Source of the DNA: a virus
Length of the DNA: 38,663 nt
IMG/VR virus record: IMGVR_UViG_3300009169_000042
Span: 1-38,663 of that record
Direction: 5' to 3' (one strand)
Shown piece by piece: positions 1 through 9,104 of this stretch. How positions within the stretch are numbered: the first letter of the stretch is position 1; each line of letters opens with the position of its first letter. Made by a program: the position numbers and the translations under genes. Under the pieces are notes generated by a model, which had not been told where the DNA came from, ran no database searches, and worked only from the letters and a program-made list of their open reading frames with translations.

Positions 1-47
1 AGTTCCCGGCACTGGAGGAGAAGCCGTAGAAGCCGAACCACTCCTGC
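1..47. repeat. 47-bp direct repeat, first copy (circular closure)
   Basis: Bases 1-47 are identical to 38617-38663. The repeat lies inside one gene whose frame continues across the join. That fits an assembler overlap on a circular or circularly permuted genome, not a functional terminal repeat. Confidence 0.9.
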
Positions 48-553
48 CCGGTGTTGTTGCGACGTGACTTGAAGTAGAGGCGGCCACCATCAGGAATGTT
101 CCATGGCCGACCGCCACCGACGAAGCGCACGAACGACAGCGGGTCAGGGTTGCCCCCGGTATCCACGGCCTCGAAGATGAACTCCACGCCCGGATCGTTG
201 TTGCCGCCGATGAAGGCGATGCTGCCGCCGACGCCGTTCTGCCAACCGTATTTGTTGTAGCTCAACTCCTGCCCGAGGTACGCGACACCGATAGTCCAGA
301 TCGCGTTGTAGTTCACGATCACGGTGCCGTTCTTTGCGAACCAATCACGCAAGTCGCGGCCGTCCCAAGCAACGAATCCGGTGTTGTAGCCAATATCTAC
401 TCCGCTCGACCGGGGCGCAAAGATGCGGCCGAGGTCGTTGCCGCGCAGGTCTGAAAAGAAGCCGGTGCTCTGGCCTGTGTCGCCGGGGGCGAAGACATTC
501 TCAAGGTCTTGCGAACCCTGCCCGCCGTACTCCGTGATGAATCCGGTTGCCAT
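1..553 (-). CDS. Virion or tail-associated protein, N-terminal part of a 210-aa gene cut by the window start
   Basis: The frame opens with ATG at 551-553, two bases after the tail-fibre stop, and runs off position 1. The 47-base repeat lets it continue at 38616 and end with TAA at 38537-38539, giving 210 aa. The protein is rich in Gly, Asn and aromatic residues (for example FVGGGRPWNIPDGG), with no signal peptide, membrane segment or known motif. Its place directly after the fibre gene suggests a fibre-tip, receptor-binding or fibre-associated role, but that is inference from position. The start has only a weak ribosome site and is probably coupled to the fibre gene. Confidence 0.8.
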   Translation of the reverse strand, partial: MATGFITEYGGQGSQDLENVFAPGDTGQSTGFFSDLRGNDLGRIFAPRSSGVDIGYNTGFVAWDGRDLRDWFAKNGTVIVNYNAIWTIGVAYLGQELSYNKYGWQNGVGGSIAFIGGNNDPGVEFIFEAVDTGGNPDPLSFVRFVGGGRPWNIPDGGRLYFKSRRNNTGQEWFGFYGFSSSAGN

Positions 554-555
554 GA

Positions 556-1800
556 TTAAGAAGGATTTGGGGTTGCGACGAAAGACTTGCCGCGAATACT
601 CCCCGGCGCGGGAAGGTTAAGATTTCCCGTGGACCGATCGTATATCCAGATCGTGCCAACGGGGTCCCAATAGAGTCCGACGAAAACGGCGTTACCAGAG
701 AAGAAGAGGTACGGTCCCGCAATTCCCTGATTGCCAGAGAAGCCGATGTACTTTTCTAGGCCGCTGCCCTCCATCCCTGAGAACAGGGCGTTTGCGTAAA
801 GAGTGCCGCCGAACGTCCCATTGTTGTTGTCGGGATTGAAGGCGAAGGCATCCAGCCCTGCGACCAAGTTGTAGAGCACGAAGCGATTGTCGGTGCCGCC
901 GCCCTTGCCGAGAAGCCAACGGTCAGCGCCGTTGGAGTCGATCATCCGCATCGCAGTGTTGTTCGGGTACTTCGTCGTGCCGCCGAAGGTGAGTTGATTG
1001 TCGGTGGTATTGATAAGCAGCGCCCAATTCGCCGCGACGACGTTGTAGATGCCGAAGTCGCCATCACCAGAGAACAGTCCCCCTGCCAACTTCCACTGCT
1101 CCGTCGTCCCGTCGGGCTGATAAAAGCTGACGCCACTACCGCCGGGGAATTGAAGATCGCCCGAGGGAAGTCGAGCGTTTTTCCCGAAGGTAATGTCGCC
1201 GCTCGTTGGATCAACGCTGATCGACTCGATGCCGCTGATCGCATTGAAGAGTGTGAAGCGGTTGCCCGCTGCTTTGCCAAGATACCACATGACCGCATCA
1301 GTATCGGCGGTGTACGAAATGGTAGACGACTTGCCGATGTTCAGCTCACCAAACATCGTACCCCCGGCCATCTTCAGGTAGATGAGATCGGTGGCGTCGA
1401 ATGCCGCGTCCACATAGTCCTTGCGAACGGCCGATGCGTCATTGGCCGGAATGCCCGTCAGCAGCTGAAGATCGATGCCGTTGGGTACAGTCATTAACGT
1501 CGGGGCCAGCTGAAGTACGGACACGCCCCCGGCCACCAGAGTCCAGTTGTCCGTGCCGATGCGGTGCAGACCGTTATTCGGGTCGGTGGTGAATCTCAGC
1601 CCCGGAGCGGCTAGAGTACCGTCCACCACGCCGAACGGACCAGTCATGCCTCCGCGCCCTGACCTGTCCAGGGAGTTGGTGATTTCAGTTGCGATGTCAG
1701 ACAGCGTGGGGTTCGCCCAGTTGTCCGACTCAATCAGGGTGTTCGGAACTACAGGGTTCCCTGCTGGGAGCGTGTAGACTCCGGCGCTGTTACGGGGCAT
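556..1800 (-). CDS. Tail fibre / tail spike protein
   Basis: This 414-aa protein starts at the ATG at 1798-1800, preceded by a GGAGG site. An upstream in-frame ATG would add 23 basic residues and is disfavoured. The N-terminus (MPRNSAGVYTLPAGNPVV, then an NPTLSDIATEITNSLDRSG stretch) is the usual virion-anchoring opening of phage fibres and spikes. The body holds two imperfect copies of a W-LGK-NRF-L-N-G-FG pattern, around residues 170-215 and 290-330, as expected for repetitive beta-structured trimers. No C-terminal chaperone or enzymatic domain is recognisable. It overlaps the preceding lytic transglycosylase gene by 11 bp. It probably binds the host receptor. Confidence 0.85.
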   Translation of the reverse strand: MPRNSAGVYTLPAGNPVVPNTLIESDNWANPTLSDIATEITNSLDRSGRGGMTGPFGVVDGTLAAPGLRFTTDPNNGLHRIGTDNWTLVAGGVSVLQLAPTLMTVPNGIDLQLLTGIPANDASAVRKDYVDAAFDATDLIYLKMAGGTMFGELNIGKSSTISYTADTDAVMWYLGKAAGNRFTLFNAISGIESISVDPTSGDITFGKNARLPSGDLQFPGGSGVSFYQPDGTTEQWKLAGGLFSGDGDFGIYNVVAANWALLINTTDNQLTFGGTTKYPNNTAMRMIDSNGADRWLLGKGGGTDNRFVLYNLVAGLDAFAFNPDNNNGTFGGTLYANALFSGMEGSGLEKYIGFSGNQGIAGPYLFFSGNAVFVGLYWDPVGTIWIYDRSTGNLNLPAPGSIRGKSFVATPNPS

Positions 1801-4237
1801 TCTCTTCCTCCAGTTGACTACGGATGGTCTGGGCAAGACCCTGACCCGCCGCCTGAGTACCGAATCCAAACATCCTACGAGCTGCTGGGGAGAGGTTTGC
1901 CTTCCCGCTTGTCATCAACAGATTACGACCTGCCTTCGTGTTGAGCGCCGCCGCACCTCCGGCCAGCGCGAGGGGCACTCCAACCAGAGTACCGAGTCTG
2001 TTCTCTTCATCAGTTACCGCTCCCAGGCCAGCGGCGAGGGCCGTGCCGCCCGCCAACTGACGCGCCATGCGGGAGGTGGAAGCACCCATGTTCTTACCGG
2101 GCGTCTCGCCGAGGTTGATGCGGCGGATAAGCTCACGGAGGGTATCAATCTCTTTGAGCTCCGCTTGCGTGAACACCTGACGACCAGCCTTGCCGAAGTC
2201 CAGACGCCGTGCGGCCTTCGCTGGATCGGTGGTAAAGTCGCTGAGCGCTCGTTGGATGAGCAACTGCTTCGCTGCCTGTTGACCTTCAGGATCCAGCGCC
2301 TTGATAAGATTGGCAGCCTTCGCACCGTGTTCTGGCAACAGGCTGGACGACACCACCCGGTCTGCATCAAAGTCGGGGCGCAGCATCTTCCGGACGTTAC
2401 CGGGCTGCTTGAAGACCTCGAAGTACTCGGTCTTGTACTGATCACGGGCCTTATCCCACAGCCCCTTGACCAGCTTATTCTTATCACCCCATTTGTCTAG
2501 GTCTTGCTCAAGCCCCTTAAATAGCAGCTTCAGCGCCCCCACTTCCTTTTCCGTAGCTCCGCCGGTAAAAGATGCTTTCTCAGCAGCTTTAATCGCAGAG
2601 CCAATGTCTTCACGCAGAGCGCGGGCATCGTCAAAGGACAACGCGACTTTGTGCATGATGGGCTGGCCCTGAGCATTGAGGATAGCCCCGGCTTGAGGCC
2701 GTGTCCCTTCGATGACTTGGTCAACTCGTCCGCGCAGTTTGGACAATCCGAACTTATCGAACACGTCCTGCAGTTCAGACTTGACATTGAGGGCCGAATT
2801 CCTAAGACCGTCAATCTCAACCGATGTCGTGCCGGTCTTCTTAGCGGCATCGGCCACCTTGTCGAACGAGGCGCTGACGTTCTTCTTGGCAGCGTCAGCC
2901 GCCCCCGCTACAGAGTCAAGCACCACCCGCTCCGCGCCCTCTTGTTGGATGCGAGGCGTTGAGAACTTCTGCGCCGTGCGCTCCACGAAGTTAGCGAGTT
3001 CACCCGCCTGCTCCTGTTCAGCCCGCTGGAGGATACCTCCTGCGACCGGGGTGTACCTCTGGCCCTTCTCCACCAGCCCTGCGACTTTACTACCCTGTTG
3101 CGAGGGGCGTAGGGACACGCCTGCTGCGGTGGCCCGGTCAAACAACTCACGCTCGGCGGGGTCAGTCCACCGGCCACGAGCGATATTCGCAATCTTGGCT
3201 GGAGCCCATTCCACGGCCCGCTCAATGGGCCTAGCGAGGGCACCGCCAGCGGCTCCAGCACCGGCCCCGATAGCCGCGTTCTGCAGGCGACTCTCACCAG
3301 TCCCAACTCCGGTCACGCCACCTTGAACGCCGCCTCCCAGGGCTCCGAGGCCCACGCGTCCAGCTGTCGTGGCAGCACCAGCCGGAAGAGCAAGAGAAGT
3401 GGCAACATCAGTAAGCACAGAACCAGCCTTCCCCGCACCTGTAGCCATGAGCGGGGCATCAAGTCTGCGTTTCTCATCCACGTCCTCCGGCTTCGCGTTG
3501 CCTGTGAGCTGCTTCATGCCCTGCCAGTAGTCCATGAAGCGCCCACCAGCTCCGGCTAGAACCTTCTGGGTGGTGCTCATGCCCTTCGTTGGGTCGTGAG
3601 CTGCCTTGTCCTTCATGAAGTTCGTGTAGGCGTCGCCACCAGCCGACTGCAGAACCTGCTGAGGCGTGGCACCAGCCTTCAGCGCACCTTGAACGTTGGC
3701 TCCCCACTTCGGGTGGCTGGCGAGGCTCTTAACGATGTCTTCCTCGGCAATCCCCTGGGACAGCGCACCCACGATGCCCATGCGAAGCTGCCTTGATTCA
3801 TCCTTCATAGGTGATTCCCTAGACTGGTTGCCGGGTGGGGTACTGCCCTGCGCCCCTTGCGTTTGAGCGCCCTGTGGAATCACAATGGACACATACTTCC
3901 GGGTTTCGTCGTACGTCGGCTCTTTACCCTCAGCTACGAGCTTACCCTGCGAAGTTCCACCGTTATAGTGGGCGACCGCAGCCCTCGTGTTCCCCTTATA
4001 CTGCTTGATAAGGTCGGCCATGTACCGCGCCCCGGCATCAACATTCTGGACCGGGTCCGTCATGTCAGTCACGCCGTAGTGCTTCGCCGTGGCGGGCATC
4101 AGCTGAAGCAACCCAGTCGCGCCTTTCGGCGATACAGCCTTCGGGTTGCCTCCGCTTTCCTGCTTCATCATCCTCGCAAGAAGGTCGGCTGGAACGCCGT
4201 ACTTCTCAGATGCCGCTAGGATGAGGTCTTGGCTCAT
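1790..4237 (-). CDS. Internal virion protein with N-terminal lytic transglycosylase domain
   Basis: This 815-aa protein has a soluble lytic transglycosylase (SLT) domain in about residues 1-110. Glu27 in MMKQESGG is the expected catalytic acid, and the family motifs ATGLLQLMPATA and AVAHYNGG follow. The rest is Ala/Gly-rich and largely helical, with a hydrophobic Gly/Ala stretch near 290-330. Podoviruses such as T7 (gp16) carry this domain on an ejection protein that opens peptidoglycan as DNA enters. That role is inferred from domain and position. Its ATG overlaps the previous gene's TGA by 4 bp. It is also the only muralytic domain I recognise in the genome. Confidence 0.87.
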   Translation of the reverse strand: MSQDLILAASEKYGVPADLLARMMKQESGGNPKAVSPKGATGLLQLMPATAKHYGVTDMTDPVQNVDAGARYMADLIKQYKGNTRAAVAHYNGGTSQGKLVAEGKEPTYDETRKYVSIVIPQGAQTQGAQGSTPPGNQSRESPMKDESRQLRMGIVGALSQGIAEEDIVKSLASHPKWGANVQGALKAGATPQQVLQSAGGDAYTNFMKDKAAHDPTKGMSTTQKVLAGAGGRFMDYWQGMKQLTGNAKPEDVDEKRRLDAPLMATGAGKAGSVLTDVATSLALPAGAATTAGRVGLGALGGGVQGGVTGVGTGESRLQNAAIGAGAGAAGGALARPIERAVEWAPAKIANIARGRWTDPAERELFDRATAAGVSLRPSQQGSKVAGLVEKGQRYTPVAGGILQRAEQEQAGELANFVERTAQKFSTPRIQQEGAERVVLDSVAGAADAAKKNVSASFDKVADAAKKTGTTSVEIDGLRNSALNVKSELQDVFDKFGLSKLRGRVDQVIEGTRPQAGAILNAQGQPIMHKVALSFDDARALREDIGSAIKAAEKASFTGGATEKEVGALKLLFKGLEQDLDKWGDKNKLVKGLWDKARDQYKTEYFEVFKQPGNVRKMLRPDFDADRVVSSSLLPEHGAKAANLIKALDPEGQQAAKQLLIQRALSDFTTDPAKAARRLDFGKAGRQVFTQAELKEIDTLRELIRRINLGETPGKNMGASTSRMARQLAGGTALAAGLGAVTDEENRLGTLVGVPLALAGGAAALNTKAGRNLLMTSGKANLSPAARRMFGFGTQAAGQGLAQTIRSQLEEENAP

Positions 4238-5781
4238 TTTGGAAAGAACGCGTCAGCGGGGTTGCCTTGAGGGGCAGCTTGAGTCTCGGCAGGCGCTCCT
4301 CCAAAGATGGCTGGACGAGGTACCGAGAACGAGTTCTTGGGATTACGCCTAGAGTACTCCGCTATAACATCAGGGTGGTAGCCTCCAACAAAGCCCTTCA
4401 GCCGCCCCTCAACCTCACTAAGCACCCGCTCCCAACCCGTAAGAATGTCCTGATCAGACATGAACTTACCTTGCTGAAGCTGCTGAACGAAGCGTTTATT
4501 CTCTTGGTCGGTGACCGCTAAGCCTGACTGAGCCTGTAAGAGCTTGTTAGTCACGGCCCTAACCGCCGACCTAAGGTCCTTGCCTTCCTGACTCAGCAGC
4601 GGCGTGGGGACCAGTCCCGCAGCAGTTCCGAACCCAGGAACGTCTCCCTCTAAATTTCCTCGGGCACTCCTCTTCAAGCCAGCCTTGTCAATAAGGCGAT
4701 TTACCTCCTTGATTCCCTCAAGAGTTGCAGGAACCATTTTGGTCTCCAGCTCCTTACCGAGCTTCTCCGTATCGTTACTCAGGCGCTCGGCAGGCTTCGA
4801 CCCTGGAGTTAGAACCGTTATTCCAGGCGCGGATGGCTGAGGCCTATACGGGCTCACAGGCGCTCCAGCGCCCGGTTGGGGTACGGGTACAGGCCCGCCC
4901 GCTTGAGGGGCGCTAGAGGGCTGTAGAGGGGCCGCAGGGGCTCCCGTAGGCGGCGCAGCCCCCGCACCCGGCGGAGTGGCTTGAGGGAACGCTCCCTTCT
5001 TGTTGACAAGAGTGGTGGACCCATCGGCGTTCGTACCAAGAACGAGATACCCGTATGCGATCCCCTCGGCTATATCATGGGGCATCCCCATGTTGATCAA
5101 TTCCCTCATTTTGCGGTTGGCGTCAGTGGCCTCTGGCTGCTTCGTACCGCCGAACTGCTGAGACGGCCCAGTCGGCCCAAGGTTCGCGTCAACCCACACT
5201 TTCTCGGGACGACCAGTCTGCTCGTTGTACCGTTCCACGAGCTCCCACTTCGGCACCCTGTTCTGCTGCTGAAGTATGCCCTCCAGACCCTTCATGCTGA
5301 CAGCCGCCGCAGGCCCACCGAGAGTCGTGCCCTTCATGTAGTGACCCAACAACTCAGGTCGGGTAAGAGGTCGCTGCCGCTGAGTGGACAGACCCTGGGA
5401 AGCCTGCGCCGCGTCGGCCTCATCGATGCCTGGAGCCTGAAACGGCTTGACCTCAGTCTTGCCCTCCACCAGCGGCTTCATCCACTCTTCAATAGCGCTC
5501 TGCTGACGCTTGCGAAGGTCGCCGATACCCTGGGAGGCCTGCTTGCCGAGCTGCTGTCCGGCGTAGGCCGAAAAGCCCCGCTGGATGCCCTCAGCCATAC
5601 TCGGGCGAATCCAGCGATTCCCGACCATCTTGCCTTGGTCACGGTCTTCGCCAAAGACGCCCCGATTGAGCATGGCGTCTGCGAGTGCCCGCTTGCGGGC
5701 TAGATCAGCAGCCTCCTCTTCGTAGTCAGCGTACTGCGGCTGACCCGGATTGGGGTTGAACATCTTTGGAAAGAAGGCCAT
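4234..5781 (-). CDS. Internal virion / ejection-type structural protein
   Basis: This 515-aa protein has an acidic helical N-terminus, a central Pro/Ala/Gly linker (about residues 255-320) and a helical C-terminal half containing the motif GLAVTDQE, which I associate with phage internal virion proteins. It begins MAFFPK and ends AFFPK, so the same pentapeptide caps both ends. It has no membrane segment. It sits between the 426-aa virion protein and the transglycosylase protein with one- to four-base overlaps (TAATG, ATGA), so the three are probably translated together and act in DNA ejection. Confidence 0.65.
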   Translation of the reverse strand: MAFFPKMFNPNPGQPQYADYEEEAADLARKRALADAMLNRGVFGEDRDQGKMVGNRWIRPSMAEGIQRGFSAYAGQQLGKQASQGIGDLRKRQQSAIEEWMKPLVEGKTEVKPFQAPGIDEADAAQASQGLSTQRQRPLTRPELLGHYMKGTTLGGPAAAVSMKGLEGILQQQNRVPKWELVERYNEQTGRPEKVWVDANLGPTGPSQQFGGTKQPEATDANRKMRELINMGMPHDIAEGIAYGYLVLGTNADGSTTLVNKKGAFPQATPPGAGAAPPTGAPAAPLQPSSAPQAGGPVPVPQPGAGAPVSPYRPQPSAPGITVLTPGSKPAERLSNDTEKLGKELETKMVPATLEGIKEVNRLIDKAGLKRSARGNLEGDVPGFGTAAGLVPTPLLSQEGKDLRSAVRAVTNKLLQAQSGLAVTDQENKRFVQQLQQGKFMSDQDILTGWERVLSEVEGRLKGFVGGYHPDVIAEYSRRNPKNSFSVPRPAIFGGAPAETQAAPQGNPADAFFPK

Positions 5782-7061
5782 TAGAAGAATCCTTTCCCGA
5801 CGCTACCACCGATGCTGGAGCCAATGGACGCCCCGAGCGGCCCGCCAAACATCGCGCCACCGACACCGCCAATCAATGAGCCGATGCCGCCGCCGAAAGA
5901 GGACGACTGGGCCTGCTGACCATTGTAGGCGTCCATCGCAGCCCCGTATTGATCCTTGGAGGCTCCGTAGTAGTTGACGCCCTGCTGATTGCTGGCAGGC
6001 ATGAACGACGGCATTGTGGGCATCCCAACCTGTTGGCCGGTCAGCAGCGCGTTCATTTCATTGAGGCTCATGCCCCGCTTCATGGCCTCTTCAGCGATGG
6101 CCTGCTGGCGGAGCTGATTGGCGTAGTTCGCGCCCTGCATTCCCTGATTGAAGTTCTGGCCGCTCGCCGCGAGCTGTTGACGGAACTGCTGCTCCTGCGC
6201 AGAATTGCCAAACTGACCACTCTGAAGCATTTGCTGGAACATCTGCTGCTGAGCTTGGTTCCCGAACTGTCCGCTGGCGAGCATCTGCTGGAACGCTTGC
6301 TGCTGAGCTTGGTTCCCGAACTGGCCCTGATTAATGTCCATGCCCTGCAACCGCTGAGCTTCTTGTCCACCGCTGATGATAGAACCAAGATTCGCTTGGT
6401 CGTAGGCATCGGTCTTGCTACGGTTGAAGTTCGCCATCTCCCGAGCGAAGGCCGAGCTCCCTCTAGTGATGCCCCGGTTTGCGAGCTGGGTTTCTAGCTG
6501 CTGTTGCTTCTGGTTCCACTGAGGATCAAGGCGGGAGGCCTGCTTTCCGTACAGAGCGTTTTCAGCCCTGGACAGGTAGTCGCCAGACCCACCCACTCCG
6601 CGCTGGATGTTGCCAGCGTTGCCGAGTCCAGACTGGATTCCCTGGCCCGCGCCCTGAACTCCGCTCTGGATGCCCTGCCCGCCCGTGACACGCTCATTGG
6701 TCGGAGCCTGTCCATACCCCGGCATCTTGCTCCAGTCGAACGGCTTGCCGTACTCGTCCTTCACACGATTCATGAAGGAGCCAGCCAGCTCAGAGCGCTG
6801 GTTCTGCAGACCCTGCTGCTGGTCAAGCGCCTTCTGGGTGTCCGGAGTAAGGTTCGTGTTCTGAACCCACCGGGTAGTGGTCAGGCCGGTGGCGGGGTCA
6901 ATGTCCTGCTTCGCCTGCCAGCTCTGGGATCCCCACGGCGTATTGATGTCTGGGCGATTGGCCCATGTGTTCCTGGTCGCGGCTTCGTTGGAAGACTGGG
7001 CGGTCTTCTCAGCGGCAGCGGTGTAATCAGGCGGCGGTGGTGGATCTGACTTCTTTCCCAT
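5781..7061 (-). CDS. Gln-rich virion protein with tandem repeats and glycine-zipper C-terminus
   Basis: This 426-aa protein begins MGKKSDPPPPPDYTAAAEKT, a start common in conserved podovirus virion proteins of unknown role. Residues about 235-300 hold an 18-aa tandem repeat of the form QFGNQAQQQxFQQMLxSG, in about three copies. The last 40 residues are a Gly-rich hydrophobic tail (GGGIGSLIGGVGG and GASIGSSIGGSVG) resembling glycine-zipper membrane-inserting segments. With its neighbours this suggests an ejection or membrane-channel protein, which is inference. Its start lies inside the acetyltransferase gene (35-bp overlap). Its stop shares a base with the next start. Confidence 0.65.
   Translation of the reverse strand: MGKKSDPPPPPDYTAAAEKTAQSSNEAATRNTWANRPDINTPWGSQSWQAKQDIDPATGLTTTRWVQNTNLTPDTQKALDQQQGLQNQRSELAGSFMNRVKDEYGKPFDWSKMPGYGQAPTNERVTGGQGIQSGVQGAGQGIQSGLGNAGNIQRGVGGSGDYLSRAENALYGKQASRLDPQWNQKQQQLETQLANRGITRGSSAFAREMANFNRSKTDAYDQANLGSIISGGQEAQRLQGMDINQGQFGNQAQQQAFQQMLASGQFGNQAQQQMFQQMLQSGQFGNSAQEQQFRQQLAASGQNFNQGMQGANYANQLRQQAIAEEAMKRGMSLNEMNALLTGQQVGMPTMPSFMPASNQQGVNYYGASKDQYGAAMDAYNGQQAQSSSFGGGIGSLIGGVGGAMFGGPLGASIGSSIGGSVGKGFF
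6178..6330 (-). repeat. 54-bp in-frame tandem repeat inside the Gln-rich virion gene
   Basis: The segment gagcttggttcccgaact recurs exactly 54 bp apart (6251 and 6305), with a more diverged copy upstream near 6195. It encodes about three copies of the QFGNQAQQQ 18-residue unit. Confidence 0.75.
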
Positions 7062-7464
7062 ATCGGGCCTCCAGCCAGCGGCAATCCTCTCGCCGCATGG
7101 TCATTAGTAACAGCGCTCCATCTGGATGCGCCCCAATCAGCTCATTTTCAACTTTGAACCCAAGTCGCGTGTTAAAGCGAATTGCGTCCGTGTTACCACT
7201 CGGCACGAGGCCAATGACCATATTGCACTTCAAAACTCTGAACGGGTAGTCAAACGCCGCGAACAGCATCGACTTGGTGACCCATCCAGGCTCACCTGCG
7301 ACGTGCATATGAACGCTGGCCCGGTTGAACCCGTCGTAACCTATAACCCCAACGATCTGACCATTTACGATGTTGCCGATGCACTTAATGGCCGGGGTTG
7401 GAATGTAGTCAATCTTCTTGCAGAGCCAAGAAGCCAGTACGTCTTGATTGGCGGTATGGATCAC
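7027..7464 (-). CDS. GNAT-like acetyltransferase
   Basis: This 145-aa protein starts with GTG at 7462-7464, behind a GGGAGG site, and its start overlaps the tail gene's TGA. The region IGYDGFNRASVHMHV, then a helix, then IGLVPSGNTDAIRFNTRLGF fits the GNAT fold, with the N-A-I-R-F-N-T-R-L-G-F end being typical. The acetyl-CoA-binding loop is not canonical. Such proteins are common next to podovirus tail genes, but their substrate is unknown. The placement suggests modification of a virion or host-surface protein. Confidence 0.6.
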   Translation of the reverse strand: MIHTANQDVLASWLCKKIDYIPTPAIKCIGNIVNGQIVGVIGYDGFNRASVHMHVAGEPGWVTKSMLFAAFDYPFRVLKCNMVIGLVPSGNTDAIRFNTRLGFKVENELIGAHPDGALLLMTMRREDCRWLEARYGKEVRSTTAA

Positions 7465-9104
7465 AGGATACCTCCCTGCTCCACAACGATGACGTAGTTC
7501 GTGAAGACGGTTCCGGGACGGCCCCTGATACTCAGCCGGAGGCTAGAAAAGTGACCAAGTCCGTTCGTCCCGGCCCATGCCTTGTATGAATTAGCCGCAC
7601 CAGCCCAGACAGCTTGGTCCCACACCGCCTCGTCCCACCGAGCCAGAGCGTCAGTGACGTATCCCGGGGATCCCGATACCGAATTGAACGACCAGTCCGT
7701 ATTCACCTGCACCTTGATGGAAGGTGCGGTGGATGAAATGAAGTACGGCTGAACCATGATGTACCGCTTCAGCATTGAGGGGTCGCCGCATGGAACCCAT
7801 GCCGTCTGAACCTGACCCTCTAGCGTAAGGCCGGGAGTGCCGTCAATCGCCTCGCCGTCGGTATCTCCAACGAACCCCTCCGCCACCACGCCCAGTTCAT
7901 CACCAAAGTAAAGCTGATTGTTGAAGAACTGACAAGTGTGCATGACCATGCCCTTCAGCCATGCAAATCCGTTGCTGTTAATCTCGTAGACAAGCTGCTG
8001 ATCCGGAATGCCGCCCTGATTCGGAGCATTGATGAATATCAGTTGCTCCGAAAGCAGATACCGAACTTCCCAGTACGGCGCAGTCAGCGTGGCCGTGACC
8101 CTAGATGCGAGGAACTGGTTGATCTTGCCAGCGGCCTGAGCGAAGTCCCGGAACTTGCCGGCGAACTGCAACAGCTCAGACAGAAACACCAGACCTCGAG
8201 TAGTCACGATTACGATGTCGCCACCGTACTCGCTGAAGAACCTGCGACCAACCGGGGGCCGACCATAGAACCACCGACCCACCATCGTGAACTGCTCAGC
8301 CACGTCCGGGTCGGTGCCTTCGTAGATTAGGAGGTCGCCGCCAGAAGCAAGAACGACCAGCTTGTCGTCGATGCCGTTGCCGCCGTCCATCGTCCAGGTA
8401 GACAGCGCCTCCAGACGCCCGCCATTGGGGAACAGCGCCCCGAAGTCGAACATTCCCAACGTACCAGAGAACTGTCCAGGCGGAAGGTAGTAGGCGACCG
8501 TGGAATCATTCTTGATGAACCACAGACGACCCTTCCAGACCGTTATAAAGTCAAAGTCCTCTGGAGCCGTGGTGTCCAGGTCAGGAAACTCAATCTGGTT
8601 GGCCCCTGCTCCTATGGTAATCTGAGTCCACACGCCAGCAGAATACGTCCAGTAGCCTGAACCATGCGACACGACGCAAAGATAGGTTCCACCGTCCGTG
8701 GAGAAGTTTACGAACGACACCCGCCCAGAAACTGTCTGTCCACTGAACGTCGTGGACAGCGTGGGTGCGCCCTTGACCGTAACGTCCCAAATCTCGTCAT
8801 TGGCGAGGGCCGCGAACAGCTTGGCGTCAGCCGGACCTGTCTGGGGCGTGTAGTCCATCAGCGTCTCTACCGTGAACGGCGGTAGGGCGTCTTGATGAAC
8901 GCGCCAGCCCTTACGAAGCTCCACCCCATACGGGCGCGGGATGAGGTTCGTAAGCGACACCGCATCCTTCGGATCCTGCTCCGTGATAGGATTGCGGTAA
9001 TTCAGCCCTGCTACGGGGGCGGGAAAGTTGAACGACTGGTTGAACCTAGTCGTCGCAACCCTGCGACCGTACCTCGTACGAGGGACTACTTTCTGAAGAC
9101 CCAT
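7461..9104 (-). CDS. Tail tube / tail hub protein (tubular B-like)
   Basis: This 547-aa beta-rich protein begins MGLQKVVPRTRYGRR, contains the stretch FNFPAPVAGLNYRNPITEQD and has many Trp/Tyr-rich strands, as in propeller-like podovirus tail hub proteins. No catalytic motif is visible. It starts immediately after the stop of the 261-aa tail gene, and its TGA overlaps the acetyltransferase GTG. It most likely forms the tail tube or nozzle below the portal, judged from gene order and composition. Confidence 0.65.
   Translation of the reverse strand: MGLQKVVPRTRYGRRVATTRFNQSFNFPAPVAGLNYRNPITEQDPKDAVSLTNLIPRPYGVELRKGWRVHQDALPPFTVETLMDYTPQTGPADAKLFAALANDEIWDVTVKGAPTLSTTFSGQTVSGRVSFVNFSTDGGTYLCVVSHGSGYWTYSAGVWTQITIGAGANQIEFPDLDTTAPEDFDFITVWKGRLWFIKNDSTVAYYLPPGQFSGTLGMFDFGALFPNGGRLEALSTWTMDGGNGIDDKLVVLASGGDLLIYEGTDPDVAEQFTMVGRWFYGRPPVGRRFFSEYGGDIVIVTTRGLVFLSELLQFAGKFRDFAQAAGKINQFLASRVTATLTAPYWEVRYLLSEQLIFINAPNQGGIPDQQLVYEINSNGFAWLKGMVMHTCQFFNNQLYFGDELGVVAEGFVGDTDGEAIDGTPGLTLEGQVQTAWVPCGDPSMLKRYIMVQPYFISSTAPSIKVQVNTDWSFNSVSGSPGYVTDALARWDEAVWDQAVWAGAANSYKAWAGTNGLGHFSSLRLSIRGRPGTVFTNYVIVVEQGGIL

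Noticed and set aside
1-47. 47-bp repeat as a genuine phage terminal repeat
   Set aside because: It falls in mid-gene with the frame intact over the join, which fits contig circularisation, not a biological end.
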